DNA from: Litorimonas cladophorae
Lineage (GTDB): Bacteria > Pseudomonadota > Alphaproteobacteria > Caulobacterales > Maricaulaceae
Reading direction: 5' to 3'
Assembly (NCBI RefSeq): GCF_014652455.1
Contig: NZ_BMYV01000001.1
Coordinates: forward strand, 1,364,001-1,428,000
Length of the DNA stretch: 64,000 nt
A model generated the notes under the pieces. That model saw nothing but the letters and a program-made list of their open reading frames with translations, had not been told where the DNA came from and made no database searches. Shown one piece after another: positions 25,264 through 34,742 of the stretch (position 1 is its first letter; every line of letters begins with the position of its first letter). A program made the position numbers and the translations under genes.

Positions 25264-26007
25264 ATGAACCGATTTACTCTTATCCCGGCACTTTTATTGG
25301 CGCTGGCCTCAACCGCGCTGTCCGCGGTCCCTGCGGTGGCCCAATCCGACGAAAAAAGCGCAGCATCGTTAGAGCTCCCTAAATTGGTGACGGACTTCGC
25401 GACGGCTGAAGCGTCCGATGATCACGCGATGGGTAGCGAAGATGCCGCGATAACGCTGATCGTCTGGGCGTCTGTAACCTGCCCGCATTGCGGAACTTGG
25501 TTTTCCGAAGATTGGCCCGCCGTTAAATCCGAGCTTATCGATACGGGCAAATTACGCGTCGTTTTTCGCGAATTTCCGACAGCGCCAGCGCAAATGGCCA
25601 TGACGGGCTTCCTGCTGGCTGAATGCGCTCCGTTTACCGATCATATGGACGTCATCGAATATCAAATGGAAAATCAAGATGCGATATTTAAAGATGCCAG
25701 CGAAGGTCGCGGTCGAGAGGCTTATAACAAGATCGCAAACCTTGCAGGTATGGAAGATGATGAAGCCATCACGGCCTGCCTTCGCAACCCAGACATGCTG
25801 GCGCATATTCAGACCAATTCTGATCGCGCGCGTGCCGCCAAAGTCAAAGGCGTTCCCGCCTTCTTTATTAATGGCGAAGCCTATAAGGGCGCTTCAGACG
25901 CTGAGAGCCTCGTCGACCTCATTTCAGAGATGGACGAAAAAGGCCTCTCTTTCCTTCCCGAAGGTATCAAACCCGCAAATACACATGCAGGACATTCACA
26001 CGACTGA
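25264..26007 (+). CDS. Periplasmic DsbA-like thiol oxidoreductase
   Basis: A 247-residue exported thioredoxin-fold protein: signal peptide (residues 1-26), active site CPHC (Cys73-Cys76), and a cis-Pro loop near the C terminus (VKGVPAFFINGE). CPHC is the DsbA signature, so a disulfide oxidase is likely. An AAAGGA motif precedes the ATG. It is coupled to the dciA-like gene and followed 154 bases later by a second, lipoprotein-type paralogue. Confidence 0.88.
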   Translation: MNRFTLIPALLLALASTALSAVPAVAQSDEKSAASLELPKLVTDFATAEASDDHAMGSEDAAITLIVWASVTCPHCGTWFSEDWPAVKSELIDTGKLRVVFREFPTAPAQMAMTGFLLAECAPFTDHMDVIEYQMENQDAIFKDASEGRGREAYNKIANLAGMEDDEAITACLRNPDMLAHIQTNSDRARAAKVKGVPAFFINGEAYKGASDAESLVDLISEMDEKGLSFLPEGIKPANTHAGHSHD

Positions 26008-26160
26008 GCCGGCCGTTCAGATGCTAATTAGGCTGTCTTAGATCGATTTAGCCTGTATTTATCGGGTATATTTCGCCACAACCTATTCACCCACAACCAA
26101 TTTAGGCGGTGCGCAGGCCCTGCCCTTGCTAAATTCGGCCAAATCCCAAGAGTTAGATTT

Positions 26161-26844
26161 ATGACCAATTTTGATTCGCTTTCGAGACGTTTTGTACTTT
26201 TGCTGGCAGGGGCGACCCTTGCTTTGAGTGCTTGTAGTGGGTCTGGCGGTGAAACGCCTTCAACTGGTGGCGCCGACGGAAAATATACAATCGCAGACGA
26301 TTATATCTTGGGCGATGCGAATGCCCCCGTCACACTTGTGGAATATGCGTCTGTCGCTTGCCCCGGCTGCGCTTACTGGCACCAGAACGTCTATCCCGAA
26401 ATAAAGTCGAAGTATGTGGACACAGGCAAAGTCAAATATGTCTTTCGTCCGTTCCCAGCCTCTAACATCGAAATCGCAACGGCGGGCCATAAGTTAGCCC
26501 TTTGCGGTGATCGGGATAAATTCTTCAAAAACGTCAAAATCCAGTTTGATCGTCAGGCGCAAATCTTTGAAATGGGACAACGCGGCCAGCTGCGCCAAGC
26601 CTATGTCAGTCTCGCGAAAGCGTCTGGCTTATCCGAAGACGAGTTCATTTCCTGTATGAGCGACCCAGAAGTGACCGCGCGCTATGACACATTTACACAA
26701 ATGGGCATGGATCAGGGCGTCACAGGTACACCTTCGTTCTTTGTGAATGGTAAGAAGGTCGCAAAAAATGATCTTGAGTCTCTCGAAGCGGTTATTTTGC
26801 CACTACTCGGCGAAACTGTGCCTGCGGAAACAACAGAAGACTAA
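26161..26844 (+). CDS. DsbA-like thiol oxidoreductase, lipoprotein
   Basis: A 227-residue paralogue of the preceding protein. The N terminus (SRRFVLLLAGATLALSAC) has a lipobox at Cys25 and a twin-arginine-like SRRF start, so it may be a Tat-exported lipoprotein. The active site is CPGC (Cys67-Cys70) rather than CPHC, with a cis-Pro loop VTGTPSFFVNGK. The different active site implies a different redox potential or partner. It ends 3 bases before smc, so the two are cotranscribed. Confidence 0.87.
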   Translation: MTNFDSLSRRFVLLLAGATLALSACSGSGGETPSTGGADGKYTIADDYILGDANAPVTLVEYASVACPGCAYWHQNVYPEIKSKYVDTGKVKYVFRPFPASNIEIATAGHKLALCGDRDKFFKNVKIQFDRQAQIFEMGQRGQLRQAYVSLAKASGLSEDEFISCMSDPEVTARYDTFTQMGMDQGVTGTPSFFVNGKKVAKNDLESLEAVILPLLGETVPAETTED

Positions 26845-26847
26845 TCC

Positions 26848-29800
26848 ATGGGATCGCTCGTCTTCAATTCTATTAAGCTGACGGGCTTTAAATCTTTCGT
26901 CGAACCGACAGAGTTTCTCATTGAGCCAGGCCTGACAGGCATCGTCGGGCCGAATGGCTGTGGCAAATCCAATCTTCTTGAAGCGATCCGCTGGGTCATG
27001 GGCGCGAATTCTGCAAAAGCAATGCGCGGCGCGGCCATGGAAGATGTCATCTTCAACGGTACGAAAACTCGCCCAGGACGCAATCAAGCGCATGTCACGA
27101 TCACGGTTGATAACTCCGCTCGTATAGCACCACCTGCCTTTAATGATGAAGACACGCTGGAAATCATGCGCATCATCGAAAAGGACAAGGGATCCAAATA
27201 TAAGATCAATGGCAAGACTGTTCGCGCCAAAGACGTCCAACTGCTTTTCGCTGATGCGTCGACGGGGGCCAACTCCCCTGCGCTTGTCCGTCAGGGTCAA
27301 ATTTCTGAGTTAATCGCTGCCAAACCCTCTAATCGTCGACGCATCCTTGAAGAGGCTGCGGGTATTTCAGGATTGCACTCGCGCCGCCACGAAGCCGAAC
27401 TTCGTCTGCGGGCAGCTGAAACCAATTTGGACCGATTGGAAGACATCGTCGGTCAGATCGAAAGCCAACTTCTATCGCTTCGCCGACAATCGCGCCAAGC
27501 CTCTCGTTACAAACGTCTCGCGGGAGAAATCCATGAATATAAAGCGCTCCTCTGGCTGAAACGTTGGCAATTTGCGCTCGATACCTTGGAAACAGCGCAA
27601 ACTGATTTGCGAGAACGCGAAAAAACCGTCGCGGATACGCAAATCCAAGCCTCTGAAGCCATGCGCCGCGCCGATGAACTCTCTGGGTTATTGGAGCCTA
27701 AGCGCGAAGAGCAGTTAATCGCCGCCGCCTTGCTCGCTCGCCTCAACGCCGCAAAAGAGGCCTTGGAGCAAGATGAAGAGACGGCAAAATCCGAAGTGCG
27801 TAAACTGGAAGCGCAGCTGGCTGATATTACATCTGACCTGTCACACGAACAGGACGTGGTAAATGACGCGGCGAAAGCCGAGGAACGCTTAGCGGCCGAA
27901 CATGCGGAACTTTCTGCACTTAAAGATATCTCCGCCGCCCTAGACGCCGCCGCAGACGCTGCGGCTGAGGCCCTTAAAGCCCGCAACAGTTTGGATGCGG
28001 ACTTTAATGAGCTTACGCGGAAAACTGCCGACCAAGCGGCACGTCGTGAATCGGCGGAACGCGAACTGACCCAAGTGCAGCAACGCCGCTCTCGCGTCCG
28101 AATTGAGTTGCAGCAAACGCAAGACAAATTGGACGGTTTGGACACGGAAAGTTTTGGCAACGCCAATCTATTTGGCGCAGCGTCCAAAGAGGCGCTTGAA
28201 AAATTAGAGGCGGCGCGCGCGACTGAGCAACGTCTGAGTGCTGAAAAAGCAAAAACAGAAGACAATGACCGTATCGCTCGCGAAAACCTATCTGTTGTGC
28301 GCCAAGCCGCTCAGAAACTGACCGCCGAAAAATCGGCCTTAGAAAATGTTCTGCGCCGCTCGGCGTCAGCGGATTGGACGCCGGCGCTCGATAGCGTTCA
28401 GGCGAAGGCCGGTTTTGAGCAAGCATTAGCCGCCGTCCTCGGCGAAGATCTTGATGCTGCCGTTGGGGGATCTGCGGGATTACGCTGGGATGGAGCCGAT
28501 GTGCCTACCCAAAGCCTGCCGGCTGGTGTTGATCCCATCACAGACCACATAACGGCGCCAACGGAACTAGAAGCGCGGTTGTCGCAAATTGGCGTCGCCT
28601 CGGTTGATGATATTCACGCGAAAGCTAAAGAGCTAAAACCGGGTCAACGCCTTGTGTCCCCGCGCGGCGACGTTGTTCGTTGGGATGGATTTACAATCGC
28701 AGCAGGCGTTGAGACCTCAGCGGCGATCAAGCTTAAACAACAAAACCGTGTAAACGAATTGACGGCTGAAATCAGCGCGGCCGACGACAAAGTGGAGTCG
28801 GCCACGGCCACTTTCGAAGCCGCAAGAGAGGCGCGTCAAGCCGCCGATAATGCCGCTCGAGACGCTCGAAAAATATTGCCCGATTTGGAACGCGCAGATC
28901 GCGCCGCTCAGGCTGCAATGGCGCAGTATGAAACTGACATTGCCCGGGCTTCGGCGCAAAAGTCTAACTTAGAAGATCGAATTGCCCGCTTAGGCGCAGA
29001 AGCCGAAGAGATAGACAAACAGGTCTTGGCCGCAGAAGAAAACTTGGCAGCGCATTCTGGTGGCGAAGATTTATCTGCCCAGCGCGCTGATCTAGAAACG
29101 CGATTGGGGCAAGCGCGCGATGTCGCAGACGATGCCACTGCACAATATCGGAGCCTTGCCAATGAGTCTGAGGCTCGCGCCGCGCGCTTGAAGGCTGTTG
29201 AAACAGAGCGCGCCAATTGGGCCCGCCGTTCGGACAGCGCCAGCAAGCGGGTAGCCACTTTAGAGAATCGTCGATCCGCCGTCGATATGTCGCTAGCGGC
29301 CGCGACAGATGGGCCAGATAAATTCGCGGAAAGGCGCACGCAGCTTTTCGCCGATCTTGCCTCTGCTGAAGCTCGTCGGACAGCGGCTGCGGATGCATTG
29401 AGCTTGTCCGAAAAAGAAACACAGCAGGCTGTCCAATCCGCCCGCGATGCCGAAACCGCCGCCGGTGCCGCGCGCGAAGCCAGAGCCGCCTCTGCGGCGC
29501 GGTTGACGGCCGCGCAAGAACGTATCGGCGAGACAAAAGCTCGCGTGAATGAAACGCTGAATTGTGAACCCTCTGAGTTGAAAACACATCTGGGCGAACT
29601 GACAGCCGAATCCGCACTGTCGGAAAATGATATCGAACGAAAGCTCGAACGTTTGAATACCGAGCGCGAAAAAATGGGTGGCGTGAATTTACGGGCGGAT
29701 GAAGAAGCTGTTGAACAGGAAGAGCGTCTTTCTGCCATGGTTGCGGAACGTGAAGACCTCATTGCGGCCATTGCGCGTCTACGCGAAGGCATTGATGAGC

Positions 29801-30300
29801 TAAACACAGAAGGGCGCCAACGTCTCCTCGCCGCTTTTGACACGGTCAACGATCATTTTGGTCGCCTCTTCCAGACATTGTTCGGCGGCGGTGAGGCTGC
29901 GCTTGCTTTGACCGAGTCGGATGATCCTTTGCAAGCTGGCTTGGAGGTTATGGCCCGTCCGCCCGGAAAATCCTTAAAAGCTATGTCGCTTTTGTCAGGC
30001 GGCGAGCAAGCGATGACAGCCACGGCGCTCATCTTTGCGGTTTTCCTTTCGAATCCAGCCCCCGTTTGTGTTTTGGACGAGGTCGACGCCCCGCTGGATG
30101 ACGCCAATGTCGCGCGTTATTGTGACTTGCTTGACGATATGAAGAAGAACACGAACACCAAATTCATTGCGATCACACATAATCCGGTCACAATGAGCCG
30201 CATGGACCGCCTGTTTGGGGTAACAATGGCAGAGCAAGGTGTTTCTCAGCTACTTTCTATTGAGCTATCCAAAGCTGCCGCACTCGTGGCTGCAGAATAG
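26848..30300 (+). CDS. smc: Chromosome segregation ATPase SMC
   Basis: A 1150-residue condensin-type ATPase that folds and segregates the chromosome. Walker A GPNGCGKSN is at residues 34-42. Two long Ala/Glu/Arg-rich coiled coils flank a hinge domain (about residues 500-650), and the C-terminal head has the LSGGEQAMTA signature and Walker B VCVLDEVDAPLDD. Length is full. The high Ala coding makes long open frames on the opposite strand here; those are shadows. No scpA or scpB is nearby. Confidence 0.97.
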   Translation: MGSLVFNSIKLTGFKSFVEPTEFLIEPGLTGIVGPNGCGKSNLLEAIRWVMGANSAKAMRGAAMEDVIFNGTKTRPGRNQAHVTITVDNSARIAPPAFNDEDTLEIMRIIEKDKGSKYKINGKTVRAKDVQLLFADASTGANSPALVRQGQISELIAAKPSNRRRILEEAAGISGLHSRRHEAELRLRAAETNLDRLEDIVGQIESQLLSLRRQSRQASRYKRLAGEIHEYKALLWLKRWQFALDTLETAQTDLREREKTVADTQIQASEAMRRADELSGLLEPKREEQLIAAALLARLNAAKEALEQDEETAKSEVRKLEAQLADITSDLSHEQDVVNDAAKAEERLAAEHAELSALKDISAALDAAADAAAEALKARNSLDADFNELTRKTADQAARRESAERELTQVQQRRSRVRIELQQTQDKLDGLDTESFGNANLFGAASKEALEKLEAARATEQRLSAEKAKTEDNDRIARENLSVVRQAAQKLTAEKSALENVLRRSASADWTPALDSVQAKAGFEQALAAVLGEDLDAAVGGSAGLRWDGADVPTQSLPAGVDPITDHITAPTELEARLSQIGVASVDDIHAKAKELKPGQRLVSPRGDVVRWDGFTIAAGVETSAAIKLKQQNRVNELTAEISAADDKVESATATFEAAREARQAADNAARDARKILPDLERADRAAQAAMAQYETDIARASAQKSNLEDRIARLGAEAEEIDKQVLAAEENLAAHSGGEDLSAQRADLETRLGQARDVADDATAQYRSLANESEARAARLKAVETERANWARRSDSASKRVATLENRRSAVDMSLAAATDGPDKFAERRTQLFADLASAEARRTAAADALSLSEKETQQAVQSARDAETAAGAAREARAASAARLTAAQERIGETKARVNETLNCEPSELKTHLGELTAESALSENDIERKLERLNTEREKMGGVNLRADEEAVEQEERLSAMVAEREDLIAAIARLREGIDELNTEGRQRLLAAFDTVNDHFGRLFQTLFGGGEAALALTESDDPLQAGLEVMARPPGKSLKAMSLLSGGEQAMTATALIFAVFLSNPAPVCVLDEVDAPLDDANVARYCDLLDDMKKNTNTKFIAITHNPVTMSRMDRLFGVTMAEQGVSQLLSIELSKAAALVAAE

Positions 30301-30433
30301 CTATTCCAGCACCTTCGGCTCATCTGTCCGAGTCTTGGCGCGGCATTCATTCACAGGCTGAAAAAACATCGTAGCAAAAGTGATTTATACTTAGTTATCA
30401 GTAACTTGGACCCGCACCCCATTCAGTTGACTT

Positions 30434-30474
30434 CCCCTATCCCCTTCGTTAGGTAGGGGCCGCTTTCGAAGGGG
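30434..30474 (+). promoter_or_regulatory. Interleaved inverted repeats in the atp operon leader
   Basis: Two stems overlap in pseudoknot order: CCCCTA (30434-30439) with TAGGGG (30454-30459), and CCCCTTCG (30441-30448) with CGAAGGGG (30467-30474). Each arm of one lies in the loop of the other, so they are either alternative folds or a pseudoknot. They end 28 bases before the atpI start, in the 202-base gap after smc. Confidence 0.4.
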
Positions 30475-30502
30475 GTTCTTTCGGGGGCTTTGAGCTAATG
30501 CT

Positions 30503-30865
30503 ATGATCGATTCTGAAGGACGCGACACACCATCTACGGACACGCCTGACCTGGATACGTTGAGTAAAAAACTCGACGCTTTGAAAGCCAAGCATGCCCC
30601 CGAAGTGGAACCAACGCAGACCTCAGGTTCAAATATTGGCGAAGGCTTAAAATATGCCAGCGAATTTTCAGCGGCGGTTTTGGTTGGTACGGCGCTCGGT
30701 TGGGGCGCTGATAAACTAATCGGAGTTTCGCCCTTTGGTTTGCTGATTGGTTTATTTCTGGGCTTTTGCGCTGGCGTTATGAACGTCGTGCGTGCAGCTC
30801 GCGAAGGTATGGACGGCTCGGGCGAGGATCTTCCTCCAGAGTTTGACGAGGGTGACGACGCATGA
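30503..30865 (+). CDS. atpI: ATP synthase protein I
   Basis: A 120-residue accessory membrane protein of the F0 operon, with two helices (about residues 57-73 and 78-93) containing the conserved GTALGWGADKLIG segment. In other bacteria AtpI helps c-ring assembly. The acidic N and C termini are soluble. It overlaps atpB by four bases (ATGA), so translation is coupled. First gene of the F0 operon. Confidence 0.88.
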   Translation: MIDSEGRDTPSTDTPDLDTLSKKLDALKAKHAPEVEPTQTSGSNIGEGLKYASEFSAAVLVGTALGWGADKLIGVSPFGLLIGLFLGFCAGVMNVVRAAREGMDGSGEDLPPEFDEGDDA

Positions 30866-31632
30866 ACTTTGGGCTTCCCATTGTCGCAAAAGATCCGACG
30901 GCACAGTTTCAGCTGCATAAGCTCGCTGAACTGAAAATCGGTAATTTCGACCTATCCTTTACAAATTCATCTTTGATGATGCTCGTAACTTTGGGCTGCG
31001 TTGCCCTCTGGTTCTTGCTCTCATCCAAAAAGCAGCTCATCCCTGGCCGCGCCCAATCAATTCTTGAAGTCACCTATGAGTTTGTTGCTGACACGCTCAA
31101 AGCCTCCACAGGCAAAGAGGGCATGCGCTTCTTCCCTCTTGTGTTCACGATCTTCATCTTTGTGCTTTTCGCCAACATGCTGGGTATGATCCCTTATTTC
31201 TTCACGACAACCAGCCATATTATTGTAACATTCGCCTTGGCGATGATCGTTATGTGCGTCGTCGTTGGGTTTGGTGTGTGGAAAAACGGCTTTGGGTTCC
31301 TCAAGATTTTCTGGCCCGCAGGAATTCCGATGGCAATTAAGCCATTTGTATCTCTTCTTGAGATTATCTCATTTTTGTCCCGTCCGATTTCCCTGTCTGT
31401 TCGTCTCTGGGCCAACATGTTCGCGGGTCATATTCTACTTAAACTCTTCGCAGGTTTCGCCATTTCGATGTTTGCGGCAGGCGGACTTACAGCTGTAGGT
31501 TCAGTCGTTCCGTTCACTTTGACCGTCGCGCTTATCCCGCTCGAATTCCTTGTCGCATTTGTTCAGGCCTATGTGTTTGCATTGCTGACAAGTGTCTACC
31601 TCTCGGATGCCCTGCATCCTGGACACCACTAA
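30862..31632 (+). CDS. atpB: ATP synthase F0 subunit a
   Basis: A 256-residue membrane protein that forms the proton half-channels beside the c-ring. The essential Arg is in [12 protein letters not shown], within a five- or six-helix protein. The C-terminal helix ([20 protein letters not shown]) is canonical. Start overlaps atpI; atpE follows after 37 bases. Confidence 0.96.
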   Translation: MNFGLPIVAKDPTAQFQLHKLAELKIGNFDLSFTNSSLMMLVTLGCVALWFLLSSKKQLIPGRAQSILEVTYEFVADTLKASTGKEGMRFFPLVFTIFIFVLFANMLGMIPYFFTTTSHIIVTFALAMIVMCVVVGFGVWKNGFGFLKIFWPAGIPMAIKPFVSLLEIISFLSRPISLSVRLWANMFAGHILLKLFAGFAISMFAAGGLTAVGSVVPFTLTVALIPLEFLVAFVQAYVFALLTSVYLSDALHPGHH

Positions 31633-31669
31633 TTACCGCCTAATAAACCGCTTTCTCAAGGAGATCATC

Positions 31670-31897
31670 ATGGAAGCAGAAGCAGCAAAATACATCGGTG
31701 CAGGCATTGCATGTCTCGGCATGGCCGGCGCCGGTATCGGTCTTGGCCACATCTTTGGTAACTACCTCGCAGGCGCTTTGCGCAACCCATCTGCGGCTCA
31801 AGGTCAGTTTTCCAACCTCATCTTCGGCTTCGCCGTGACAGAGGCCCTCGGCATCTTCTCATTCGCCGTTGCCCTCATCCTAATGTTCGTCGTTTAG
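31670..31897 (+). CDS. atpE: ATP synthase F0 subunit c
   Basis: A 75-residue two-helix proteolipid that forms the rotating ring. Helix one carries the Gly-rich [15 protein letters not shown], helix two the proton-binding Glu in [10 protein letters not shown]; the loop has RNPSA. Use of Glu fits a proton ring in this class. The ATG at 31670 has a perfect AGGAG six bases upstream; a longer frame overlapping atpB is rejected. Confidence 0.96.
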   Translation: MEAEAAKYIGAGIACLGMAGAGIGLGHIFGNYLAGALRNPSAAQGQFSNLIFGFAVTEALGIFSFAVALILMFVV

Positions 31898-31923
31898 AAC
31901 ATTTAACCTAACAAGGTACGACG

Positions 31924-32487
31924 ATGCACGACGCGTTAATGGATAAGATGAACTGGCTAATGGCCGCGGCTGAAACAGCTGGCGACTACGCTGGCAAAGA
32001 TGGCGGTTCAGGGGTGTTTCCACCCTTTGATCCGGCCTATTTCCCGTCACAGCTGTTCTGGTTTTTCCTAACATTTTTCGCGCTTTATCTTTTGCTCTCA
32101 AAAGTCTTCCTGCCACGCGTAGGTGAGACAATTGAGGAGCGGGGATCGCGCATCGCTGATGATCTCGACCAAGCTTCGCGCATGCAGCGCGAGGCGGAAG
32201 AGGCCGAAAAAGCCTACACCCGTTCACTCGCTGACGCCCGTACGAAAGCGATGAACGTTGCTGAAACGACGAAACAGTCTGTGGACGCTGAAATTCAAAC
32301 CGAACTCGCCGCAGCTGATGCTGTCGCGGATAAGGCTGCTGAAGCTGCTGAAACACGTATCCGACAAGTTCGGACCGAAGCGCTCGGCAATATCGAAACC
32401 GTCGCAGCAGAAGCTGCACAGGCTGTTGTCGCTGCGCTCACAGGTAAAACTGTGACACTGGCGGCCGTTAAGTCTGCATTGAACTAG
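31924..32487 (+). CDS. atpF': ATP synthase F0 subunit b'
   Basis: A 187-residue stalk protein: N-terminal 40 residues variable, one membrane helix (about 42-62, FWFFLTFFALYLLLSKVFLP), then a long Ala/Glu-rich coiled coil. In alphaproteobacteria b and b' are separate genes forming a heterodimeric stator, and the first of the pair is b'. An AAGG motif precedes the ATG. Long coiled coil and place before atpF support the call. Confidence 0.9.
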   Translation: MHDALMDKMNWLMAAAETAGDYAGKDGGSGVFPPFDPAYFPSQLFWFFLTFFALYLLLSKVFLPRVGETIEERGSRIADDLDQASRMQREAEEAEKAYTRSLADARTKAMNVAETTKQSVDAEIQTELAAADAVADKAAEAAETRIRQVRTEALGNIETVAAEAAQAVVAALTGKTVTLAAVKSALN

Positions 32488-32500
32488 GGAGGCCGGATTA

Positions 32501-33001
32501 ATGCATTTCACGTCTGATATCAGCGACCCGACCACTTGGGTCTTTATCGCACTTCTTTTGTTCCTCGCTGCAATGTTTTACGTCGGCGTACACAAAAAAA
32601 TCGCCAGTGCTTTGGATGCACGTTCTGACGCTATCCGCGCGGAACTCGACGAAGCCCGTCGCCTTCGCGAAGAAGCGCAGACGCTCTTGGCCTCTTACCA
32701 ACGCAAGCAGAAAGAAGCTGAGGATCAAGCTGAGAGCATTGTGAAGCAAGCTCGCGCTGACGCGGAGAATATGGCTGTGCAAGCTCGAAAGGACCTCGCT
32801 GAGCGTTTGGAACGTCGCGGTGCTCAAGCAGAAGCGAAAATCGCCAACGCAGAAGCTCAGGCCATGAATGAAGTGAAAGCTAAGGCCGCTGACCTCGCCA
32901 TGGATACAGCTGAGAAACTTCTGCGGACAAAACTGTCCGCAGCAGAGAAATCCAAATTGATCCAAGAGGGTATCAAGCAGATGGGTACGTCTCTCGGCTA
33001 G
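32501..33001 (+). CDS. atpF: ATP synthase F0 subunit b
   Basis: A 166-residue stator subunit with one N-terminal membrane helix (about residues 11-27) and a long charged coiled coil. GGGAGG lies before the ATG. Last gene of the F0 operon, followed by an intrinsic terminator. F1 genes are not in this window, as expected for this class. Confidence 0.93.
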   Translation: MHFTSDISDPTTWVFIALLLFLAAMFYVGVHKKIASALDARSDAIRAELDEARRLREEAQTLLASYQRKQKEAEDQAESIVKQARADAENMAVQARKDLAERLERRGAQAEAKIANAEAQAMNEVKAKAADLAMDTAEKLLRTKLSAAEKSKLIQEGIKQMGTSLG

Positions 33002-33027
33002 GCTTCGATAGTCAAACCTTATTTCAA

Positions 33028-33054
33028 AAAGCTGCCCTATGAGGCGGCTTTTTT
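33028..33054 (+). terminator. Terminator of the F0 operon
   Basis: AAAGCTGCC (33028-33036) pairs with GGCGGCTTT (33043-33051), one G-U pair and a 6-base loop, then more Ts. Confidence 0.88.
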
Positions 33055-33120
33055 TATGCTCAAATTCCTGATCAATCTTCAACGAGCATCGAAGCGACAG
33101 ATCTCTAAATTTAGGCATAA

Positions 33121-33141
33121 AAAAACCTCCCCTGCGGGAGG
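33121..33141 (-). terminator. Terminator of the gcv operon
   Basis: CCTCCC (33126-33131) and GGGAGG (33136-33141) with a four-base loop, then a run of seven Ts on the minus strand. It lies 33 bases past the gcvPB stop. Confidence 0.9.
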
Positions 33142-33173
33142 CTTTAAAATAACGTTCAATTGCGGATGAGAAC

Positions 33174-34742
33174 CTACTCAGCGGCCTCGGCAACATCAGC
33201 GGGAGGCGTCCAACGTAGGATAGGCTTGCGGGCGGCTTGGGTCTCATCCAGACGTCGCAGCGGTGCATAGACAGGTGCGTTTTTGAAGCTTTCCACCATG
33301 CCTGCCTGCGCGCGTAACGCTAAACTCCGCATCGATTGGATGAACCGATCTAGCTCGCCTTTGCTCTCAGACTCTGTAGGCTCGATCAACATCGCGCCGT
33401 GAACAACGAGAGGGAAATACATCGTCATCGGGTGATAGCCTTCGTCGATCATGGCCTTGGCGAAGTCGAGTGTCTCCACCCCTGTCCCTTTTAGGAACCG
33501 ATCATCGAACAAGGCTTCATGCATACACGTCCCTTCAAAGGCTGTCGTCATCACATCGGACAGTGAAGCTTGCACATAATTGGCGTTCAACACGGCGTCT
33601 TCTGTCGCCTGTTTCAAACCATCGGAACCGTGGCTCATCATATAGGCCAATGAACGCGTATACATGCCCATATTTCCGTGGAAGGCGCACATGCGGCCGA
33701 AGCTTTTTTCATCAGGGTTCTCAACCAGATCAAATCCGCCGTCCTCAGTTTTCACAACATAAGGAACAGGCGCATGATCTTTCAAAGCATCAGACAGGAC
33801 CGTCGGTCCCGACCCTGGGCCGCCCCCGCCATGCGGCGTTGAGAATGTCTTGTGCAAATTGATATGCATGGCATCAACGCCCAGATCGCCCGGACGTACA
33901 CGTCCAACCAAGGCATTAAAGTTTGCGCCATCGCAGTAGAAGTAACCACCCGCATCATGGATCAGGCTGGCGATTTCCAAAATATCAGACTCGAACAACC
34001 CGCATGTATTTGGATTGGTGAGCATGATCCCCGCGATATCAGAGTCCTTACCCGCACCTTCTAACTTGGCCCGCAGCGCTACCATATCGACACGTCCGCC
34101 CGCATTGGCTGGAATTTCATCGACCGTAAAGCCGCATTGAACAGCGGTTGCGGGGTTCGTCCCATGGGCACTTTCGGGCACGAGCACGCGGCGCTTATGG
34201 GACGCGCCATCATGATCGAGGCGCGCACGAATGGCCATCATACCGCAAAGCTCGCCATGAGCGCCAGCTTTAGGCGTAAGAGCCACGGCAGGCATGTTAC
34301 AGAGCGTCATTAGCCAATGTGACAGCACAGACATGACCTCCAGAGCACCTTGGGCCGTAGAAACTGGCTGCAAAGGATGAACGTCCGCAAAGCCTGGCAT
34401 GCGGGCAACCTTCTCATTCAGACGCGGGTTATGCTTCATCGTGCAAGAGCCCAACGGATAAACGCCCAGATCAATCGCATAATTTTTCTGCGACAAGCGC
34501 ACGTAATGGCGCATGGTTTCTGGTTCGGACAGGCCTGGCAAACCGATCTGTCCCTGACGCGCATGATTTCCCAAACGGCTTGGACGGCCTTTAGGCTCGG
34601 GCAAGTCGACGCCTGTGCGCTCAGGCGTTCCAACTTCAAAGATCAGGTTTTCCGCCTGATCAAGGCCTTTGGAGCCAGAGACAGTGACGCGCTCATTCAT
34701 ATTCGCCGCTTCGGGCGATGTCGGACGACCTGTGTTATTCAT
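33174..34742 (-). CDS. gcvPB: Glycine dehydrogenase (decarboxylating) subunit 2
   Basis: C-terminal-half subunit of the glycine cleavage P-protein. It has 522 residues. The pyridoxal-phosphate lysine is in [14 protein letters not shown], with the glycine-rich GPGSGP loop after it. The ATG at 34742 overlaps the gcvPA stop by four bases (ATGA); an upstream in-frame extension is not used. In organisms with a split P-protein the two subunits form the active enzyme, which decarboxylates glycine and loads the aminomethyl group on GcvH. Confidence 0.96.
   Translation of the reverse strand: MNNTGRPTSPEAANMNERVTVSGSKGLDQAENLIFEVGTPERTGVDLPEPKGRPSRLGNHARQGQIGLPGLSEPETMRHYVRLSQKNYAIDLGVYPLGSCTMKHNPRLNEKVARMPGFADVHPLQPVSTAQGALEVMSVLSHWLMTLCNMPAVALTPKAGAHGELCGMMAIRARLDHDGASHKRRVLVPESAHGTNPATAVQCGFTVDEIPANAGGRVDMVALRAKLEGAGKDSDIAGIMLTNPNTCGLFESDILEIASLIHDAGGYFYCDGANFNALVGRVRPGDLGVDAMHINLHKTFSTPHGGGGPGSGPTVLSDALKDHAPVPYVVKTEDGGFDLVENPDEKSFGRMCAFHGNMGMYTRSLAYMMSHGSDGLKQATEDAVLNANYVQASLSDVMTTAFEGTCMHEALFDDRFLKGTGVETLDFAKAMIDEGYHPMTMYFPLVVHGAMLIEPTESESKGELDRFIQSMRSLALRAQAGMVESFKNAPVYAPLRRLDETQAARKPILRWTPPADVAEAAE

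Noticed and set aside
28908-29849. 313-residue minus-strand open frame inside smc
   Set aside because: Opposite-strand shadow of the Ala/Arg-rich coiled-coil codons of smc; the translation is Ser/Arg/Ala low-complexity and no ribosome site is seen.
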